Source: Erpobdella octoculata (lineage: Eukaryota; Annelida; Clitellata; Hirudinida; Erpobdellidae). From it: 64,000 nucleotides of DNA. Location: contig OZ022246.1 of assembly GCA_963978895.1 (NCBI GenBank), forward strand, positions 5,556,432-5,620,431, given 5' to 3'. A program made the translations under genes and the position numbers. How positions within the stretch are numbered: position 1 is the stretch's first letter; each line of letters starts with the position of its first letter. The notes below the pieces were generated by a model. It was not told the origin of the DNA. It searched no databases and was given only the letters and a program-made list of their open reading frames with translations. Positions 1 through 8,300 of the stretch are shown here, in pieces.

Positions 1-439
1 ACCTGAATTTCATTGGGTTGAGAACTTTTTACTGGGACGTACATGAATCTCATTGGGTTAAGGTTAAGGTTAATCAGTATAATATAAATACAAACTGATG
101 TGTGCAAAAAAATCCAAAAATCTAGTTTTAATCTCTGAGTTTTACCCTGAACCCACTAACCTAATCGAAAAACCTCAAAATTGCCCCCGCTGACTAGATT
201 CTGGATCTGTACGTTGTTGTAGACTTAAAAATTAGCAGATATAATTTCCAATAAATAAAAAAAATTATATTAGAGTACTTTTACTAAAGCACAAGTACAA
301 TTTGTATTTTTGTTTAAGTATAAGAGTAACAATATTTTTTAAGACAACATCAACAGATTCACTTGTTATTATAAGTACTCAGCCCAAAATACTTAGTATC
401 CCAGAGTTTTAATATATCTCTTAAATACAACGCGGCGTA
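1..439. other. Non-coding, nothing recognised
   Basis: AT-rich sequence with two short near-repeats of a TCATTGGGTT motif in the first 60 bases. No coding region or recognisable element was seen. Confidence 0.5.
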
Positions 440-510
440 GCATCGGTGGTTCAGTGGTAGAATGCTCGCCTGCCACGCGGGCGGCCCGGGTTCGATTCCC
501 GGCCGATGCA
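440..510 (+). tRNA. tRNA-Gly(GCC): tRNA-Gly (anticodon GCC)
   Basis: A 71-nt cloverleaf with no intron. The acceptor stem GCATCGG pairs with CCGATGC and is followed by discriminator A. The A box is TGGTTCAGTGG, the B box is GGTTCGATTCC, and the anticodon GCC lies at 472-474. A TTTT pol III stop is at 513-516. The sequence is nearly the same as animal tRNA-Gly(GCC), so it is probably functional. It would lie in an upstream intron of the plus-strand decarboxylase gene if that gene extends left of the window. Confidence 0.96.
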
Positions 511-719
511 CATTTTGCGATATTATCACAGCTAGAGCGGCAGCTTATCAGACAGCCAATATAATGGGCAAAACAGACGATAGGGCATAGAGTACTGCAC
601 CGCTCAAGTTTTTGCGACTCGACCCAGCCCGTTCTCGAGCCTAAAACTAAAATTCCTATATTTCATATTAATATCTCGGCACGGCTTGACTTCAAATCTC
701 TTAATTTATTAGCTTTTCA

Positions 720-1350
720 GCAATCAAAACATAATCTACAATCTACAAGTTTTGCTGCTTTTCTGACCAGAGACCGATCTCGAAGTTTTCTTCTGGGACT
801 TGATGAAGTTCCTTGAAAAGCATCAACTTGATCTTCATCAATTCTTGTGTTGGTTTCTTCTGATAAATTATCTGAGTCATCACTGATCAATTAGTGCTGA
901 ATTTGAATTAAACAGAGCATTTTGCTCATCTCTTGGAACATTTCATTTTTTATTAGTTATTGAGCTGGTCTCTTCTACAATTGTTCTGTAATCTCTCTCA
1001 GCAGATCCATTCTGTTGCGGTGTATAAGGAGTAACTAACCGTTGACTGATACCATATCTTCTTAGGATCTTTCTGATCGAGTCATTGTCAAACTTTTGAT
1101 CATTGTCATTTAATAGTTCTTTAAATGTAATTCATGCACCTGTAAGCATTCCTACTATTTCTGCACTTTTGATTTTTTTTACAAAATATACCAGACGCTA
1201 TCTTGAAAAATCATCTTTGAACAACACGAAATACATCAAAAAGGCCATAAACAACACAATGAATGAATTCACCATGGGCTGTTGCAAAGGGCGTCATATG
1301 CTTCCCTCCAAGGATATTCCAATTTTCCAGTGGTTTGTACTGGACACGTT
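720..1350 (-). mobile_element. Ty1/copia retrotransposon remnant (integrase)
   Basis: Read on the minus strand, the segment from about 1330 to 890 shows copia integrase landmarks. There is a GKHMTPF-type stretch and an HCVVYG region, then YFVLFKDDFSR, RLVYFVKK and NDQKFDNDSIRKILRRYG. Next comes TPYTPQQNGSAERDYRTI, the characteristic PQQNG-E integrase motif. At least two in-frame stops and several frameshifts break it, so it is dead. No LTRs were seen. Sequence between 720 and 890 may be its linker but is too decayed to be sure. Confidence 0.8.
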
Positions 1351-1830
1351 GTCTTCCCGAGGTGACCACAAGCTCATGCAAAAAGCAATTGTAGTTTTAG
1401 AGTTTCACTTCAACTTTATCTAGCGGTTTTTTTAAATTTGTTTAAACTCTTGGTAAAATTAAAGCGAACCGGGAATTGTTTTCGGTAGAAAGAAACCGAC
1501 AAGTTCTTGTGGCGCTCGATTTGCACCCGAGACACAAAAACAACATCGCCGGCATTCTCTCCGCCAATGATTTTGCACTTGAGAACGTTTTGGACTGGCC
1601 TTCTCTTTGATTGGCAGAGATTGACATGAAACGCTTACGAAAAAACAATCTTTAATGTCTGAGATTAACAAAAACCACCGACGAAAAAAAACAATCTTTC
1701 GCCCGAACATGTTCTATTTCGGTGACGAAACGCAGCAATCGGCCGATGAAGCTCAGTTAAAGAAGTGGCCAAAAAATTCTTATAAATATTTATTAAACCA
1801 AAATGCACAATTGAAAATATTTAAAAACAA
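1351..1830. other. Unassigned stretch between copia remnant and microsatellite
   Basis: Short open frames exist on both strands (about 70-85 codons) but none matches a family I recognise. A plus-strand frame of about 40 codons at 1480-1600 reads like degraded transposon protein, which is only a guess. Confidence 0.3.
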
Positions 1831-2210
1831 CATACATACATACATACATACATACATACATACATACATACATACATACATACATACATACATACATACA
1901 TACATACATACATACATACATACATACATACATACATACATACATACATACATACATACATACATACATACATACATACATACATACATACATACATACA
2001 TACATACATACATACATACATACATACATACATACATACATACATACATACATACATACATACATACATACATACATACATACATACATACATACATACA
2101 TACATACATACATACATACATACATACATACATACATACATACATACATACATACATACATACATACATACATACATACATACATACATACATACATACA
2201 TACATACATA
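1831..2210. repeat. (CATA)n microsatellite, about 95 units
   Basis: An uninterrupted run of CATA, 380 bp long. It ends 61 bp before the decarboxylase exon at 2272. Its length without interruptions suggests high mutability. Open frames through it in several directions are artefacts. Confidence 0.98.
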
Positions 2211-2271
2211 GATCATTGCGCTTTTATAATATTTTCACTAAATAAATCCACTTGCATTTTTATTTTTACAG

Positions 2272-2351
2272 AGTCATTTTTCCATAAAAAGAGCAGGAGT
2301 TCTCTTGGGCATAGGGAGCGATTATGTTGTTCTTGTCAAGTCCGACGACAG
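2272..2351 (+). CDS. Decarboxylase-like exon (SHFSIKRAG segment)
   Basis: 80 nt, beginning in phase 0 after TTTTACAG and ending AG|GTAATT in phase 2. It encodes [15 protein letters not shown] and then [11 protein letters not shown], matching the stretch of GAD/CSAD that stacks on the cofactor. The next exon supplies the last base of the Arg codon. Confidence 0.87.
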
Positions 2352-5300
2352 GTAATTTAATGAATCAATAAAAAAAAAGTTTGTTTTTTAGGCCTAGTTA
2401 AACAATAAATAAAAATAAATATTAAGCATGAAAAAACTGAGCCTCTTAAAAACCATGAATTAGAGATTCCAATTGGAACTCGTTCAGATGTTATTGTAAT
2501 GTTTTCAATTATGATAAAATCTAAACAAAGCAATAGATAAGTAATAGACCGATAGACGAATAAATGAACAACGTGAACCTCTGAATATCAATACATGGAT
2601 GTCCTTATAAGTTGTTTTGCTGTTGTTTGTTTGTTTGATTGATTAACGTCTATATCTGTCTCGACAGCGTAGCCAGCCAGTGGGGGGTCTGAGTACTTGC
2701 AAGAGGCGACGCTATATTTCTCCGGTATGGCGTCATCACTCGCGTCAGTGAGCTAAAAGACGCTTTGGAACCGAAATCTTTTTTAATGAATGTGTGTGTT
2801 TATGTCTTTTATGCATTGCTATACCATTCATCCAATCGTAATGAAATTTTTATACAATATTGAAAGTCAAAAGAGGAAATTTTTATGAAAAAAAATTGAG
2901 ATTGGTCACAGAATGAGCAGAGCGGGAACTTGAGAATGTGCGAGGAACGGGAACGGGAAAGCAAGCGGAAACGGAAAAGCGACCGGGAGCGGATATGCGA
3001 GCGGGAAAGAGAGAAACAGCTGGAGAGCGATAAAGAAAAATGATAAAAAAACATCTAAGAAACCCCGAGCAACGACGGGTACCCCGCTAGTCCCTTATAT
3101 TAACTTCACCGCCGGCCTTTCTTGCTTGAATGTTTGTAAATTTGAAAGTGAAAATAAACTATTTTCCCGTCATCCAATCAAGCTAAAACTTGAAATATAG
3201 GATCGTTTTTCATGACTATGCATTCTATTGAAGTTTGAAAAATTAAAAAAAGTTTAATTAAAAATATTAATTGTCTATGTTTTAAAACAAAAACAAATCT
3301 AGTACAATTAAATAAATGTTTAAATAAATAAATGTAAAAAATTTCATTATAAAAGAAATTTGTTGCAATAAAAATAAAAAGGATTTTTTAAAAAATTCGA
3401 AAAACGTCGTGTAGAAAACTGTGGACTATCATAAACAGCGGTTGAGTTTTCTTGACTGAAAAAATTGACTGAGTCAAAATGACGTAGACAAGTTTTAAAA
3501 ATCATGAACTGACCCAAATTGTCTAATAATTGTCTAATAATTAATGCCAGGGGTAAAATGATGATTACCGATCTTCAAAGAAAGATTCAAGAATCACTCG
3601 ATTCTGGAATGAGACCATTCTTAGTATCAGCAACAAGTGGCACAACAGTTTTAGGAGCGTTTGATCCCTTATTTGAAATTGCAGCTGTGTGTGAAAAACA
3701 CAGAATATGGATGCATGTGGACGTACGTCAGCTTTCTGTTCAAACTATGTATTGCATTTAAGCAAACAACTATGTCAACATCTTCATCATCATAATCGTC
3801 GTCATCATCGTCACCAGCATCACCATTATCATCATCTACATCCTCATCATCAACGTCATCGTTATCGTCATCATCATTATCAAAGGCTGCATGGGGAGGA
3901 GGATTGCTGCTATCAAGGACGCACCGACATTTGCTTCACGGGATACACAGGTTGGTGAGCTAATAAAAAAAAATTAATAGGTAAATAGTGTTTAAGTTAT
4001 GTAAATAAAAATATAAATTGTTTGGTTATTAGTTTTTCCGCGAGACACATGCAAGGGGGCGCTACCGAACTTCGTAGGTGTCTATAAATGTGCACGCGAA
4101 ATTCAGCATTATTATATCACCAGAAAGTATTACCTAATTGCTAAAGAGTTCTTGTCTCACATTTTAGTCTGCACTAAGAAGAGACATTTTTTAATGAATT
4201 ATTATTATTAAGATTATGTAGAATCCTAAAAATATATCAATACAGCTTCAGCTTCTACAGGTAAAATTGCCTAAAGGCGTCATTAAAAATTTAAATCAGC
4301 ACAGTTTAATGTTTATTTTCAGGGCAAACTCTGTGACATGGAATCCCCACAAGCTCATGGGTGCTCCCCTTCAATGTTCTGCATTCTTTGTAAAAGAAAA
4401 GGTTGTGTTTTTATTTATTTTAAATTGAGATAACCTTCATATCTTTTTTGTCAACGTGAGGAAATACACTCGATTTAGAAATACGAAAGATGTTCACATT
4501 AATTTTTTTAATGAATCATGTATTGTCATCTATATATATAAAAATGAATGTTTGTATTTATGTATGTTAATGTCCTTTATGCATTGCTACACCCTTCATC
4601 CGATCGTAATGAAATTTTCACACAACCTTGAGAGTCAATGAAAATCAAAAAAAAAAAAAAAAATTTTGAAATCCGTCACAAAATGAGCGGAGCGGAGCGG
4701 GTGAGCGAGCGGGAACTATATATATATGTATGTGCGTATGTATGTGTGTATGTATGTATGTGTATGTGCATGTATGTGTGTCTGTGTCTGTGTTTATGTA
4801 TACATATATATATCTATATATATAAAAATGAATGTTTGTATCTATATATGTTAATGGCGTTTATGCATTGCTACACCATTCATCCGATCGTAATGAAATT
4901 TTCACACAACCTTGAGAGTCAATGGGAGTCAAAAATAAAAAATTTTTTTTTGAAATCCGTCACAAAATAAGCGGAGCGGAGCGGGAGAGCGAGCGGGAAC
5001 TATATATATATGTATGTGCGTATGTATGTGTGTATGTATGTATGTGTATGTGCATGTATGTGTGTCAGTGTGTGTGTTTATGTATGTACTAGCGGAGATA
5101 CCCGGCGTTGCCCAGGTTTTTTAGAGGTTTTTCTAATGTTTGTCTCTTTCTCTCCCATTTCCTTTCCCACCTGCTTTCCCACCTGCTTTCCCACTCCTGT
5201 TCGCTTTCCCGTTTTCGGTCGTTTTCCCGCTGCCGGTCGCTTTCCCGCTCCCGGTCGCTTTCCCGCTCCCGGTCGCTTTCCCGCTCCCGGTCGCTTTCCC

Positions 5301-8300
5301 GCTCCCGGTCGCTTTCCCGCTCCCGGTCGCTTTCCCGCTCCCGGTCGCTTTCCCGCTCCCGGTCGTTTTCCCGTTCCCGGTCGCTGTCCCGCTCCCGGTC
5401 GTTTTCCCGTTCCCGGTCGCTGTCCCGTTCCCGCTCACGTTTGCTCTCCCATTCCCGCTCACGCTTGCTTTTCCGTTCCCGCTCGCTGTCCGTTCCGGGT
5501 CGCTTTCCCGTTTCTATAATAGACAAACTAACCCACAAACATTCATATATATATATAGTCTTAGCAAATCTATTTTACGTTTTATAGGCTAACAGAAGTT
5601 ATGAAAGAATGTAAAAGAGAAAATGAGCGTGAACGGGAACGGGAGAGCAACCGTGACCGGGAATGGGAGAACAAGCATGACCGGGAACGGGAGAGCAAGC
5701 GTGAGCGGGAACGGGAAAGCGACCGGGAACGGGAAAGCGACCGGGAACGGGAAAGCGACCGGGAACGGGAAAGCGACCGGGAACGGGAAATCGACCGGGA
5801 ACGGGAAAGCGACCGGGAACGGGAAAGCGACCGAGAACGGTAAAGCGACCGGGAACGGGAAAGCGACCGGGAACGGGAAATCGACCGGGAACGGGAAAGC
5901 GACCGGGAACGGGAAAGCGACCGAGAACGGTAAAGCGACCGGGAACGCGGAAAGCGACTGGAATCGGGAGAGCAAGCTTGGAAGGAAACGCGAGCAAGAG
6001 AGAAAATCGATAACAAAACTTCTGAGCGGGAAAGCGACCGGGAGCTGGAAAACGACCGAGAGCGGAAAAGCGACCGGGAACGCTACGAAAACGGGAAAGT
6101 GGAGAAGGGAACGGGAGCGAGAGAGACAAACATTAGAAAAACCTCTAAAAACCCCGGGCAACGCCGGGTAACCCCGCTAGTCCAATATAAAGCTATGCTG
6201 AAAGTTTCAGCTTCCTAGCTAGTCAAAAAGCTGATTAATTTTACTTGCAAGATTTGCGTACAGAGAAAGCCACACACACACACTCTCTCACACACACAGA
6301 CACACAAACTGAGATTGTAACTTAAATAAAAGTTTGTAAAAAACAAAGATAATAAAACTCAACAAGTCTGATAAAATAGATAAGCAGAGTGAAGCAAACG
6401 CAATTTCAGTTAGTCAGTCATCCATTCCAGACGCTAGTCTTGATGCTTCAAGTGACTTCCAGCCATTTGCGACAGAGATTGGTGTTCATAGCAAAAAGAA
6501 AGTTGCTCCTTCAATTAAGAAAAAACACTGCCAATAACATTTATTTTAACTTTAGTATCAAAGGTTCCAACATAGTATCAAAGGTTCCAACATAGTATCA
6601 AAGGTTCCAACATAGTATCAAAGGTTCCAACATAGTATCAAAGGTTCCAAGATAGTATCAAAGGTTCCAACATAGTATCAAAGGTTCCAACATAGTATCA
6701 AAGGTTCCAACATAGTATCAAAGGTTCCAACATAGTATCAAAGGTTCCAACATAGTATCAAAGGTTCCAACATAGTATCAAAGGTTCCAACATAGTATCA
6801 AAGGTTCCAACATAGTATCAAAGGTTCCAACATAGTATCAAAGGTTCCAACATAGTATCAAAGGTTCCAACATAGTATCAAAGGTTCCAACATAGTATCA
6901 AAGGTTCCAACATAGTATCAAAGGTTCCAACATAGTATCAAAGGTTCCAACATAGTATCAAAGGTTCCAACATAGTATCAAAGGTTCCAACATAGTATCA
7001 AAGGTTCCAACATAGTATCAAAGGTTCCAACATAGTATCAAAGGTTCCAACATAGTATCAAAGGTTCCAACATAGTATCAAAGGTTCCAACATAGTATCA
7101 AAGGTTCCAACATAGTATCAAAGGTTCCAACATAGTATCAAAGGTTCCAACATAGTATCAAAGGTTCCAACATAGTATCAAAGGTTCCAACATAGTATCA
7201 AAGGTTCCAACATAGTATCAAAGGTTCCAACATAGTATCAAAGGTTCCAACATAGTATCAAAGGTTCCAACATAGTATCAAAGGTTCCAACATAGTATCA
7301 AAGGTTCCAACATAGTATCAAAGGTTCCAACATAGTATCAAAGGTTCCAACATAGTATCAAAGGTTCCAACATAGTATCAAAGGTTCCAACATAGTATCA
7401 AAGGTTCCAACATAGTATCAAAGGTTCCAACATAGTATCAAAGGTTCCAACATAGTATCAAAGGTTCCAACATAGTATCAAAGGTTCCAACATAGTATCA
7501 AAGGTTCCAACATAGTATCAAGGGTGACAGTACTTAGTATCAAGGGTGCCGAGATACAAGCACCCTTGATACTATTTTGATTTTTTTTGTTTCAAATATA
7601 ATTTTTTACAAAATATTTTTGAAGTAATTTTTACACAGTTACATTGGATATTTGAATATCTATTAAATTCACTTAAAAAACTTACAAAAAACTAACAGTT
7701 TCGTCAAATTAGGAAAAATCGAAATTTAGTATCATGAGCCTCCTATATGAAAGGAACTCTAAATGAAGATGTAAAAAATAAAAAGTGAATTGAATTGAAA
7801 TGAATTTAGTTGAAGTGACAATGGAGTGAAAAGTGCCAACAAATAGTTTTTTTATCGAACTCATTTAGACATTATTTAAACATCTCATGTTTTCTCACTA
7901 TTTAAACTCAAATTTTATTTTATGAAATAAACAGAAGGGGGAAATAAAATTATGAATTTAACTAGAACTTACTAGAAGTCGATAATCAGGTTAACAAACT
8001 TGACCTATTTGAACTTAATCTTCGATTGACTGCAGGATCTTCTTAAAGAATGTTTTTCCCTGGAAAAAGAAGTTGGCAATAATGCTGGAGATGAATTCAC
8101 TGACAGCAGAACCGCTCACGATACAAGACACAACGACAGCCTCAAGCTTTGGCTCCTCTGGAAAGCTAAAGGATGTCGTCTCTTCGAACGTCAAATTGAC
8201 AATCTCATGAAACTTTCAAGGTTACATTCAGGCGTGGGCGGAGGAAATTATGAAACGGAGGGGAAAAGAGCATTTACCCCATCTGATTGGTGTTCTTTCT

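Larger units (their letters stand above)
4813..6180 (+). mobile_element. Composite Helitron (outer copy, plus strand)
   Basis: The 5' end is A|TCTATATATATAAAAATG. The 3' end has hairpin CCCGGGCAACGCCGGG followed by TAACCCCGCTAG|T. A second Helitron in reverse orientation (5089-5559) lies inside. The distal half is an 18-bp minisatellite, GGGAACGGGAAAGCGACC. A near-identical composite is found reversed at 48943-50042. The family has no coding capacity of its own. Confidence 0.85.

Noticed and set aside
55..75. Telomere-like GGTTAAGGTTAA
   Set aside because: Only two or three irregular units within ordinary AT-rich sequence.
1780..2245. Frames of Met-Tyr-Val-Cys or His-Thr-Tyr-Ile repeats
   Set aside because: Direct translation of the (CATA)n microsatellite. 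The same applies at 42035-42314.
5108..6171. Long open frames encoding Arg/Ser or Arg/Glu/Asp repeats on both strands
   Set aside because: They come from an 18-bp repeat in a Helitron that is open in many frames at once. No start context, intron or conserved domain supports a gene. The same applies at 48991-49740.
5089..6180. DNA transposon with long terminal inverted repeats (ACTAGCGG-ACCCGGCGTTGCCC at both ends)
   Set aside because: The inverted ends are two Helitron 3' ends facing outwards, one from the inner and one from the outer element. There is no target duplication, and the outer 5' head lies outside at 4813.
6553..7520. CRISPR-like array
   Set aside because: Units are contiguous with no unique spacers and the window is eukaryotic; it is a minisatellite.
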